From Myotis daubentonii (Eukaryota > Chordata > Mammalia > Chiroptera > Vespertilionidae), in the NCBI RefSeq assembly GCF_963259705.1, contig NC_081861.1, positions 70,599,623-70,663,622 on the forward strand: a stretch of DNA of 64,000 nt, in the 5' to 3' direction. Of this stretch, positions 56,470 to 64,000 are shown piece after piece. Under the pieces are notes generated by a model, which saw only the letters and a program-made list of their open reading frames with translations, was not told where the DNA came from and did not search any database. Numbering within the stretch: the first letter of the stretch is position 1; each line of letters begins with the position of its first letter. Made by a program: the position numbers and the translations under genes.

Positions 56470-57146
56470 ATTTAAGCTCTACTAAATTTGTAGTTCTCAC
56501 CCCTGAACTTGCCCCGCAGGCTATTCCTACTGGTGTATTTGGCCCTCTACCAGAAGGCACTGTGGGAATTTTATTAGGGCGCAGTTCTTTAACCATGAAA
56601 GGTCTCCAAGTACTGCCAGGGGTGATAGACAATGATTTTCAGGGAGAAATTAAAGTGATGTGTTTTGCGCCAAAAAATATTATTACTATTCAGCCCAAAG
56701 ATAGAATAGCTCAATTAGTCTTGCTGCCCTTGGTAAAAGTAGGTAGAGCATTACAACCAAAGAGAGGAACTGGAAGTTTCGGTTCTTCCGATGCTGCTTT
56801 CTGGGTACAGTCTATTTCTCATGATCGTCCTTTGAAAACCTTGACTCTGAATGGAAAAGCTTTTCGAGGCATTCTAGACACAGGAGCAGATGTCTCAGTA
56901 ATCAGCTTGGATTATTGGCCTAAGAATTGGCCAGTCACTGTGGCGGTCACAGAATTACAGGGTATAGGGCAAACAAATAGTCCTTTGAGAAGTACCTTGC
57001 TACTTAAATGGAGAGATGATGAAGGACATTCAGGAGAAATTCAACCATATGTTCTTCCAAAGATTCCTGCGAATCTTTGGGGTCGAGACATCCTGCAACA
57101 GATGGGGATGATGATGTTCACCCAAGATCAATTGCCTTTTTTGTAG
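56289..57146 (+). CDS. pro: pro: dUTPase and aspartic protease (expressed by frameshift)
   Basis: Open -1 frame after the GGGAAAC slip, with no AUG required. A dUTPase domain comes first: GSAGLDL (about 56,460), GILLGRSS (56,565), LPGVIDNDFQGEI (56,616), QPKDRIAQLVLLP (56,694) and GSFGSSDA (56,772), the five motifs of trimeric dUTPases, which hydrolyse dUTP. Then the retropepsin: LDTGADVSVIS (active Asp at 56,877) and LWGRDIL (57,077). Ends in TAG 57,144-57,146. dUTPase in pro is a hallmark of betaretroviruses. No disruption is seen; the length is typical. Confidence 0.92.
   Translation, partial: GWKSVAGKLQKGPSPGPADNRGSFHAAARPTAIDRSGDYADESKVRVKDLRRATEGSAGLDLSSTKFVVLTPELAPQAIPTGVFGPLPEGTVGILLGRSSLTMKGLQVLPGVIDNDFQGEIKVMCFAPKNIITIQPKDRIAQLVLLPLVKVGRALQPKRGTGSFGSSDAAFWVQSISHDRPLKTLTLNGKAFRGILDTGADVSVISLDYWPKNWPVTVAVTELQGIGQTNSPLRSTLLLKWRDDEGHSGEIQPYVLPKIPANLWGRDILQQMGMMMFTQDQLPFL
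56307..56313 (+). promoter_or_regulatory. gag-pro -1 ribosomal frameshift site GGGAAAC
   Basis: The heptamer is aligned G-GGA-AAC in the gag frame and slips into the pro frame, which is open from 56,289. GGGAAAC is a known betaretroviral slippery sequence. I have not folded the downstream structure. Confidence 0.85.
57137..57143 (+). promoter_or_regulatory. pro-pol -1 frameshift site TTTTTTG
   Basis: Read as T-TTT-TTG in the pro frame, directly before the pro stop codon TAG (57,144). Slipping back one base enters the pol frame (FFVGAALFPASK). It differs from better-known betaretroviral pro-pol heptamers, so this call is inferred from position and frame. Confidence 0.75.
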
Positions 57147-59920
57147 GGGCTGCTCTCTTTCCTGCATCCAAGACAGCAGATCCAATAGAATGGTTAAATA
57201 ACAATCCTGTCTGGATAGAGCAGTGGCCCCTTACCAAAGAAAAGATACAGGCTGCAAATGAGTTGGTGCAGGAACAACTCCAATTAGGTCATATTGAGCC
57301 TTCTAACAGCCCTTGGAATAGTCCAATTTTTGTTATAAAAAAGAAGTCAGGAAAATGGAGGTTATTACAAGATTTGAGAGGGGTCAATAAGACCATGCAG
57401 GTGATGGGTCCTTTACAGCCTGGATTGCCGTCACCTGTGGCAATTCCTCGTGATTATTGCTTATTAATTATTGATCTCAAAGATTGCTTTTATACTATTC
57501 CACTGGCTCCACAAGACTGTCAACGTTTTGCTTTCTCTGTTCCATCTATTAATTTGACAGAGCCTATGAAGAGATATCATTGGAAAGTCTTGCCACAGGG
57601 CATGGCTAATAGTCCTACCTTATGTCAAAAATTTGTAGCAGAAGGATTAGCTAAGACCAGAGAAAGCTTCCCAGAAGCTTATATAATACATTACATGGAT
57701 GACATTTTGTTTGCAGCTTCTAGTCCTGAGTTATTAGCTAAAGTATTCAAGCATGCTCAGCAAGGGCTTGAAAATCAAGGCCTTAAAATAGCAGAAGAAA
57801 AGATTCAGTCTAAATCACCCTACCAATATTTAGGACAAATAATTGATGGCCAGAAAATCAGAAGACAAAAAACTTCAATTAGAACAGAGCATTTACAGAC
57901 TTTAAATGATTGGCAAAAACTACTAGGAGACATTAACTGGATTCGACCTTCTTTAAGATTAACAACACGAGAAATTAAACCTCTCTTTGAGATTTTAAAA
58001 GGGGATCCAGATCCAACTTCTCCTCGGGAATTAACTCCTGAGGCAAAGGCTGTTCTGCAACGAGTAGAGGACATAATTGCCACTCAATTTCTTGACAGGA
58101 TAGATTATAACAAAACTTGGAGTTATTTAATTCTCTCTACTCCCTTCTTACCAACAGGCCTTTTTTGGCAGGATGGCCCCCTTGAATGGCTCCATTTGCC
58201 TTCCACACGCAAGCGGGTAATTACTACCTATTATGAGGTTGTTGCCACCCTGATACGTATGGGGAGGCAAAGGTCCAAGCAGCTCTTTGGAGTAGAGCCA
58301 GCACTTATAGTGCTGCCCTACAAGGCAGACCAGATTGCGTGGCTTTACCAAACATCAGAAGAATGGGGACTTTCCTTAGCAGAATTTTCGGGGCAATTAG
58401 GACATCATTATCCTGCTTCTAAGTTATTAGATTTTTGGACTAAGAATCCAATTGTTTTTGAATCCATAGTCAAATCTTCCCCCATAAAAGGGGTTCCCAC
58501 AGTCTTTACAGATGGATCCAGTAATGGAAAAGCTGTTTATGTTTTAAATAACCAACCTGTTGTCTTTCAGACCAATTTTAGATCGGCTCAACGAACCGAA
58601 CTCGCAGCAGTCAATGCAGCTTTCCTTGCTTTACCTGACACTGGCTTTAATCTGTTTACTGACAGTCGCTACGTAGCTACAGTAGTGCCTCGCTTGGAAA
58701 CAGCTGTCCTTCATGCAGGAGATCATTCAGAAGTCATAGAACTTTTATTATCTATTCAGGACTTAATTAGAAAAAGAAGATATCCTTGTTTTATAGGTCA
58801 CATTAGAGCTCATTCTGGCCTTCCTGGTCCATTAGCTGAAGGTAATAATAAGGCTGATAAAGCTATCAGACAAGTATTAGGAGCTTTTGAGGAAGCACAA
58901 GCTTCCCACAAATATTTCCACCAAAATAGTCTAGCATTAAGAAAACAATTTGGTCTTAAGAGAGAGCAAGCCAGACAGATAGTCAGACAGTGTACCACCT
59001 GTGGGGACATTAACCATGTCCCACGGTCTGAAGGGGTCAACCCGCGAGGGTTGCAACCTGGGCACATGTGGCAGATGGACGTCACCCATTATCAGCCATT
59101 TGGAACCTTGCGGTATATTCATGTTATTGTAGATTTATATTCAGGATTTCTTTTCGCAAGGTTACAGACGGGGGAAGCGACCAAGCATGTTGTTGCTGTC
59201 TGTCTAGCTGCTTTTGTAGTTTTAGGTGTACCCAAGATTTTAAAAACAGACAATGGACCAGCTTACACCAGTAAAGGATTTCAACAATTCTGTTTACAGT
59301 ACAAGATCACTCATTTAACAGGAATTCCTTACAACCCCCAAGGTCAAGGAATAGTAGAAAGAGCACATAGGACTTTGAAAGCTCAATTTGAAAAAACAAA
59401 AAAGGGGGAGCCAGGGGGTTTCCTGTTAACTCCCCATAACATCCTGTCACACTCTCTCTTTACACTTAATTTTTTAAATTTGGACAAGCAACATAGGTCT
59501 GCAGCTGAGCGTCACTGGGGCAGTGGCAAGACTCCGCCCGGGGGCCTGGTACGGTGGAAAGACCCGGCTACCCTGCAGTGGAGGGGACCCGATCCGGTTT
59601 TGATTTGGGCCCGAGGGAGTGTTTGTGTTTTTCCTAGGGATGAATCCGCCCCACGATGGCTTCCCGCCCGGCTTGTCCGACAGGTGGACATCGAGTCCAC
59701 CAGCCTCACATCCGAGGATGGCAACACCCCCGGACGTCGAGGTGAAGTCACTTGCCGGGGGACTCAGGAATCTCAGCCTGCACCGCCATCGTATGAGGCG
59801 CCGCCGCCCTACGACCCGGGGAACTCACCGCGCCGCCCTGATGACATGGGGGCAGGTGAAGAGATTGACCACAGAGGCCCTCCAGATGGTGGACGACAAG
59901 GGGCTGATGAAGACCCCTGA
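57137..59920 (+). CDS. pol: pol: reverse transcriptase, RNase H and integrase
   Basis: One open frame of about 927 codons, entered by frameshift. RT: LPQGMANSPTL and the catalytic YMDD at 57,692-57,703. RNase H: FTDGSSNG (about 58,505), RTELAA, FTDSRYVA and HIRAHSGLPG. Integrase: an HHCC zinc region (HKYFHQN ... CTTC, about 58,908-59,000), catalytic Asp at 59,078 (MDVTHY), Asp at 59,249 (KTDNGPAY) and Glu at 59,357 (GIVERAHR) with 35 residues between the last two, then a C-terminal DNA-binding part (GGLVRWKDP). A Pro-rich tail (PPSYEAPPPYDP) ends at TGA 59,918 and overlaps the env leader. No stop or frameshift seen; all catalytic residues are present. Confidence 0.95.
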   Translation, partial: FFVGAALFPASKTADPIEWLNNNPVWIEQWPLTKEKIQAANELVQEQLQLGHIEPSNSPWNSPIFVIKKKSGKWRLLQDLRGVNKTMQVMGPLQPGLPSPVAIPRDYCLLIIDLKDCFYTIPLAPQDCQRFAFSVPSINLTEPMKRYHWKVLPQGMANSPTLCQKFVAEGLAKTRESFPEAYIIHYMDDILFAASSPELLAKVFKHAQQGLENQGLKIAEEKIQSKSPYQYLGQIIDGQKIRRQKTSIRTEHLQTLNDWQKLLGDINWIRPSLRLTTREIKPLFEILKGDPDPTSPRELTPEAKAVLQRVEDIIATQFLDRIDYNKTWSYLILSTPFLPTGLFWQDGPLEWLHLPSTRKRVITTYYEVVATLIRMGRQRSKQLFGVEPALIVLPYKADQIAWLYQTSEEWGLSLAEFSGQLGHHYPASKLLDFWTKNPIVFESIVKSSPIKGVPTVFTDGSSNGKAVYVLNNQPVVFQTNFRSAQRTELAAVNAAFLALPDTGFNLFTDSRYVATVVPRLETAVLHAGDHSEVIELLLSIQDLIRKRRYPCFIGHIRAHSGLPGPLAEGNNKADKAIRQVLGAFEEAQASHKYFHQNSLALRKQFGLKREQARQIVRQCTTCGDINHVPRSEGVNPRGLQPGHMWQMDVTHYQPFGTLRYIHVIVDLYSGFLFARLQTGEATKHVVAVCLAAFVVLGVPKILKTDNGPAYTSKGFQQFCLQYKITHLTGIPYNPQGQGIVERAHRTLKAQFEKTKKGEPGGFLLTPHNILSHSLFTLNFLNLDKQHRSAAERHWGSGKTPPGGLVRWKDPATLQWRGPDPVLIWARGSVCVFPRDESAPRWLPARLVRQVDIESTSLTSEDGNTPGRRGEVTCRGTQESQPAPPSYEAPPPYDPGNSPRRPDDMGAGEEIDHRGPPDGGRQGADEDP

Positions 59921-60880
59921 TCATGTGTTCCTCCTCCTTACCTTTTGCTTATTGGTATTATTCATATTAACCCATTGGGGTCTATTGTGCATGGGGATCA
60001 AGGGTTTGAGATCACCTGTTTGGGTTGTAACCTTACTAACTGTATCTCCACTGAGGTGGGACCATTTGATGTTATGCTCTTGCACCAACCTGCCTTTGTA
60101 ATGATACCTGTAAATGTGACTGGGAAGTGGTATCAGCATACAGGGTTGGAAGTTCTGAAGCAGTTGCATGGACTTTTAGACAGGCCTAAGAGATTCATTG
60201 GTATGTTGATTGCGGGGATAGTTGCTTTGGTGACAATAGTGGCCACGGCCACCACTGCAGCTATTGCCCTAACGCAGGAAGTCCATACAGCTCAGTATGT
60301 GGATCAATTGGCTAAAAATATTAGCGTTGCGCTGGGAGCACAGGAGAAAATTGATAGGAAGCTTGAGCAGCGTCTTGATGTCCTAGAACAGACCATTCTC
60401 CTTTTGGGAGATCAGTTAGAAGCCCTGAAAATCAGGTCTAGCCTCTCGTGTCATGCCGAGTTTGACAACATTTGCGTAACTCCCAAGCATTACAATATAT
60501 CAGCTTGGTCTTGGGAGCAAGTCCGCATGCATTTGATGGGAATTTGGCAACATACTAATATGTCCTTAGACATTGCTAAATTACATAAGGAAATTATGGC
60601 TATATCTAATTCTGAGTCTCCTTTGCTTCCACCCTCAGAGATGGCCAAGCAAATCTTTGACACCCTTAAAGGGTGGTTTTCTCATTTTCATGGTTTGTCT
60701 CTACTATGGAGTGCTGCAATGACAATTGGTGTGATATTAATTATTCTTTGTTTCTTGCCAGTCGGCATCCGAATCCTCGGAGCCAGCTTGCGAGCTATCC
60801 AGACCTCCATCCATGAGCTTCGACTAAAAAACAAAGAAGGGGGAGATGTTGGGGACCGTCATGCTGCTGGCAAAGTCTAA
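59640..60880 (+). pseudogene. env: env, most of SU deleted and frame broken
   Basis: Env normally forms the surface (SU) and membrane (TM) subunits. ATG at 59,640 in the frame overlapping pol's end opens a basic leader (MRRRRPTTRG region) with a hydrophobic segment (HVFLLLTFCLLVLFIL, about 59,925). Near 59,925-59,945 the env-like match changes frame and jumps to the end of SU (ITCLGCNLTNC), so roughly the receptor-binding bulk of SU is missing. The TM part is open to 60,880: furin-type RPKR (60,182), a hydrophobic fusion-peptide-like stretch, heptad-rich helix, a CHAEFDNIC loop and a membrane segment (AAMTIGVILIILCFL, about 60,715). The C-terminus runs into the 3' LTR. A full Env cannot be produced; a TM-only product would need its own start. 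Confidence 0.88.
60828..60846 (+). other. Polypurine tract
   Basis: AAAGAAGGGGGAGA directly before the 3' LTR TG; the expected plus-strand priming site. Confidence 0.85.
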
Positions 60881-61360
60881 GCTGACCAGAGGACATGGCA
60901 AAGCCCTGGACTCTACCCTATGTCAATCCTGGAAGGTTTTAAGGTCAAAGCTCAGGAAAGGTTTAAGGCTTTATTAGAGTTTGCAGCAAAGTGGAACTAG
61001 ACAAGGCTTGACCGAGGCATGACCTCTGTGGCTAAAAGTGTAGTTAAGCTAGCATAACCTGATTGTCATAGTAACTGTAACCTGATTGCCATAGTAACTG
61101 TCAAACATAGATAAATCTAGACAAAGCTTGCCCAGTCTTGTCCAGCCTGTAACAATCTGTTACTTCCCTATGAACAGGCCAGGCCCTAACAGTGATCTAT
61201 GAAGCATGACCAGCTACAGTTTAGCTATAAAACAGTGTGTGTAAAAAATAAAGTTGCTGGTGCCTTGTGCCAGTCCTCCCAACCCCGTCTCATGGTCTCT
61301 TGTATTTCATCCCACGCCACCTCTACCCGTCGGACCCTCTCCAAGGTGCGGGTCACCGCA
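60847..61360 (+). repeat. 3' LTR
   Basis: 514 bp; one base different from the 5' LTR by eye (position 170 of each). TATAAAA at 61,226-61,232, AATAAA at 61,247-61,252. Followed by the duplicated GTATTA. Confidence 0.97.
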
Positions 61361-61366
61361 GTATTA

Positions 61367-61732
61367 AAATACTTTCTTTGGAATATATTAAACTTTAACC
61401 ATTTAAATTCCTATAATATATACAATGGTTAACATGGATATTTATTTAATTATTAGGTTTAGTTTTACAATTTTAGCATATGATATTACTTAAATAAGAA
61501 TAAAAATAGTTATTTCTTTAAGACTAATAATCATATTCACCATTCAACACAAGATAATACTTTGTAGAGAAATTTCACTATTTTTCCTCATTCAATCCTC
61601 TCATTCCATTTTAAAATTCTGTAATTATTTGACAAACATAACAACTAAGAAAGAGGTTAAATAACTGTGAAATGTCACATAAATTACGAAGCTGAAATCA
61701 AAACCCACATCACTCAGAATATGAATTTTTTT
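61367..61732. other. No gene seen; AT-rich
   Basis: Host sequence flanking the provirus, no features recognised. Confidence 0.5.
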
Positions 61733-61985
61733 ATGTTGTTATTTATCCTCACCCAAGGATATTTTTCCATTGATTTTTAGAGTGAAAGAGAGGCTGAGAG
61801 AAAGAGAGAGAAACATCAATGTGAGAGAGACACATTAATTGGTTGCCTCCCACACAAGCCCCACCAGGGCCTGGGATTGAGCCTGCAATCAAGGTACAAG
61901 TTATGTGTCCTTGACCAGAATCCAAGCAAGAACCCTCAGTCAGGGGACCGATGCTCTATCTACTGAGCCAACCTGGCTAGGGTCT
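61733..61985 (-). repeat. Ves SINE
   Basis: Reverse orientation: tail side GGATATTTTTCCATTGATTT, GAAACATCAATGTGAGAGAG, CCCACACAAGCCCCACCAGG, and the tRNA-like head complement ACTGAGCCAACCTGGCTAGG near 61,964. Near full length. Confidence 0.9.
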
Positions 61986-62318
61986 AACTTTTACTTTTTT
62001 AAATTTAGTTTTCTATAATGCATTCAAACTCTTTGTAAATACAGTTTTTGTCTTTGGGGTGCTTAATTTGTTGAAGATATTACAGAGGAGGTTGTATCTT
62101 AATATGAACAGACCAAGAACAAGTATAGAAGTTGATATCCTGACATACTTTCAGTAATCTTTATATGAAGGCATATTATCTTCCAGAGAAAATGGAGATA
62201 TTGGCCTACACATTTCAGCATATACCAATGTAATTTGTTTATTTTTTATTTATTTTTTTCTGTGTTACATGAATCTCTTAATTTTTTAAAATTATTTTAT
62301 TGCTGAAATTATTACATA
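61986..62318. other. No gene seen; L1-like tail near 62,285-62,318
   Basis: AAAATTATTTTATTGCTGAAA and ATTATTACATA look like a reversed L1 3' end, the target of the next Helitron. Confidence 0.4.
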
Positions 62319-62747
62319 CTAGAGGCCCAGTACATGAAATTAATACACAGGGGTGTTCCCTCAGCCCAGCTTGCACCCTCTCCAAATGGGGAAACCCTTG
62401 GGGGATGTTGAAAGCTGTCAGACATCCCTCTCACAATCTGGGACAGCTGGCTTGTAACCACTCTGCCTGCCTGACTGCCTGATTGCCCCTAACCACCTCT
62501 GCCTGCCTGCCTGATTGCCCCTAACTGTCCTCCCTTGCCGACCTGGTCGCCCCCAATGGCCTTCCCTTGCCAGCCTGATTGCCCCCAACTGCTCTGCCCA
62601 GCTGGACTGATCGCCCCTAACTGCCCTCCCCTTGGTCCCCACCACCATGGCTTTGTCCGGAAGGAAGTCAGACCTCCAGAAGATGGCCTGTCGACCCGGT
62701 CTAATTAGCATATTACCCTTTTAGTAGTATACATAGATTATATAGGA
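62319..62747 (-). mobile_element. Nonautonomous Helitron
   Basis: CTAG at 62,319-62,322 after A; 5' TC at 62,746-62,747 before T (minus-strand start TCCTATATAATCTATG). It contains GCCTGCCTG and CCCCTAACTGC repeats as in 49,230 and 30,645. The 5' end is somewhat rearranged (ACCCTTTTAGTAGTATAC). Confidence 0.8.
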
Positions 62748-62935
62748 TAGGATTGCTTAAATGTGGGGGGAGCCTTTTTTATCAGGAGGAGATGCTCTTG
62801 GCAGACAAAAATAGATAATCCCTATATTTGGACTGATAGCCAGCCATATGCTCTATACTGCCAAACCAGTTTTCAAAAAATTGAACTGCTTTCTTACACC
62901 TTACACCAAACAGCTGTTGCCATTAAAACCCCTCC
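62748..62935. other. Unassigned 190-bp insert-like stretch
   Basis: A 62-codon open frame on the plus strand crosses this stretch without recognisable similarity. The minus strand is a little L1-like. It lies between two Helitron parts. Origin unresolved. Confidence 0.3.
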
Positions 62936-63658
62936 TCAGCCCTCACTTTAGGTTCTGCCTTTGCAGTTCACCCAGATTAGGTTCTGATTGGTTGGTTTCT
63001 ATGCCAGTCTGTGTCAAAAACTCTGCCTCCTAGGGAGCCATTGGTACCTCGCAGTTCACCCAAATTTGGTTCTGCTTGGTCAGTTTCTATGGCAGTCAGT
63101 GTCAACAGCTCCGCCTCCTAGGCAGCCATTGAATCCTCACAGTTTACCTACATTTGGTTTTGATTGGTCAGTTTCTATGCCAGTCAGCGTCAAAAGCTCC
63201 ACCTCCTAGGCAGTCATTGGCTCTTCTGGGAAATACAGAATGGCACCACTGACAGCTGTCTCTCTCTCTCTGGGCCTATCTCTGGGCCTGATCCGCAGCC
63301 TCTATGGTGGCTGTGGATTAGGCCATGCAATTCTCTCTGGGCCTATCTCTGGGCATGATCCACAGCTGCCACAACAGCTGCTTATCAGGCCCCGCCTCTC
63401 TCTTTCTCTGGGCCTCACCAGCAGCCAAGGCAGCTGCTGATGAGGACTTGCCTTTCTCTCTGGGCATCTCTCTGGGTCTGATCCACAGCCACTGTGCCTG
63501 CCTTGCCCCTCCCACCCCCCACCAACCCTCCTGCCTGCCTGCCACCAGCCTTGTGGGCCATGGGTGAGGGACTGAGAGGTGCTCCATGCACTTCCTGGTG
63601 ACCAGTTGTTGATCTGGTCCTTTAGGTCAAGATGGCCCTAGGCTATTATTAATATAGA
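62936..63658 (-). mobile_element. 5' part of a nonautonomous Helitron (ATTGG array family)
   Basis: Shares the 86-bp unit of 49,555-49,850 (GATTGGTCAGTTTCTATGCC, GTCAAAAGCTCC(A/G)CCTCCTA), followed by CTGGGCCTATCTCTGGGCCTG units. The 5' TC is at 63,657-63,658, directly followed by the CTAG of the next Helitron. A 3' end before 62,936 was not found. Confidence 0.75.
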
Positions 63659-64000
63659 CTAGAGGCCCAGTGCACAAAAATTTGCGCACTAGGGGGAAAG
63701 GGGGGGGGTCCCTCAGCCCGGCCTGTGCCCTCTCGCAGTCTGGGACCCCTCGGGAGATAACAACCTGCTGGCTTAGGCCTGCTCCCGGGTGGCAGAGGGC
63801 AGGCCCAATCCCTAGGTGCAGCCCCTGGTTGGGCTCAGAGCAGGGCCGATTGGGGAGTTGAGGCGCCACCCCCTGTCATGCACAGAGCAGGGCGGATCAG
63901 GAGGTTGTGATGCCACCCTCAGTCAAGCTCAGGGTAGGGCCAATTAGGGGGTTGGGGCACCGCCCCCTGTCACACTCAAGGCAGGGTCGATGGGGAGGTT
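63659..64000 (-). mobile_element. Nonautonomous Helitron, A type with 57-bp array (cut by window end)
   Basis: CTAG at 63,659-63,662. Nearly the same sequence as 17,249 on (TGCACAAAAATTTG(C/T)GCACT, GGTCCCTCAGCCCGGCCT, then the CAGAGCAGGGC unit). Its 5' end is beyond the window. Confidence 0.88.

Larger units (their letters stand above)
54061..61360 (+). mobile_element. Young class II (betaretrovirus-like) endogenous provirus
   Basis: A complete LTR-gag-pro-pol-env-LTR unit of 7,300 bp with a perfect 6-bp target duplication GTATTA (54,055-54,060 and 61,361-61,366). The two 514-bp LTRs differ, by eye, at one base (A at 54,230, G at 61,016). A Lys-type primer site, a dUTPase in pro, two -1 frameshift signals and an HML-like TM support class II. 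Three visible defects: a stop in gag, a large deletion in env SU and the resulting env frame break. The rest of the coding sequence is open. Such low LTR divergence implies very recent integration. Confidence 0.96.

Overview
This window is mammalian, non-coding, repeat-dense DNA, almost certainly from a vesper bat (family Vespertilionidae). Three things point there: many HeliBat-type Helitrons (5' end TC(C)TATATAATAAAAG or TCTACACTAATAAAAG, 3' end ..GGGCCTCTAG, inserted between A and T); bat Ves-type tRNA SINEs (about 30.5, 32.6, 36.1, 40.4 and 61.8 kb); and nonautonomous hAT elements with clean 8-bp duplications. No intact host protein-coding gene or RNA gene was found. The only host-derived coding sequence recognised is a broken UBE2D-like ubiquitin-conjugating-enzyme copy near 13.4-13.8 kb.

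Layout. 1-1.5 kb: 3' end of a decayed autonomous Helitron with recognisable Pif1-like helicase motifs. 2.4-4.9 kb: minus-strand Helitrons, one a two-part composite. 5-17 kb: older sequence with MIR, L2, MLT1-like, L1 and hAT remnants, the UBE2D-like pseudogene, and an old ERV fragment split by a solo LTR. 17-28.5 kb: one minus-strand L1 (here L1-A) broken up by a three-Helitron array (17,046-18,734), an internally deleted L1 (L1-B, 21,028-24,731) and a palindromic MER5-like hAT element. 28.6-41.7 kb: Helitrons, Ves SINEs and AT-rich sequence with little recognisable content. 41.9-52.4 kb: one plus-strand L1 (L1-C) carrying a mariner, two Helitrons and two solo LTRs, each with clean target-site evidence. 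54,061-61,360: a young betaretrovirus-like (class II) provirus with 514-bp LTRs that differ at one base by eye, a Lys-type primer site, gag with one in-frame stop, a dUTPase-protease frame, an open pol frame and an env lacking most of SU. 62.3-64 kb: a cluster of minus-strand Helitrons running off the window.

How the parts relate. The region records layered mobile-element activity: decayed MIR, L2 and MLT1, then L1, then hAT and mariner, then Helitrons and several ERV families, and last the near-intact provirus. The most unusual structural signal is head-to-tail Helitron joining. At two loci a B-type element ending in CTA, with the terminal G missing, is fused directly to an A-type element, suggesting that the pair moves as one unit by read-through. 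At two other junctions a Helitron sits exactly on the A^TC boundary at the 5' end of another. No new gene system (defence, biosynthetic or similar) was found. The provirus and the composite Helitrons are the points most worth follow-up.
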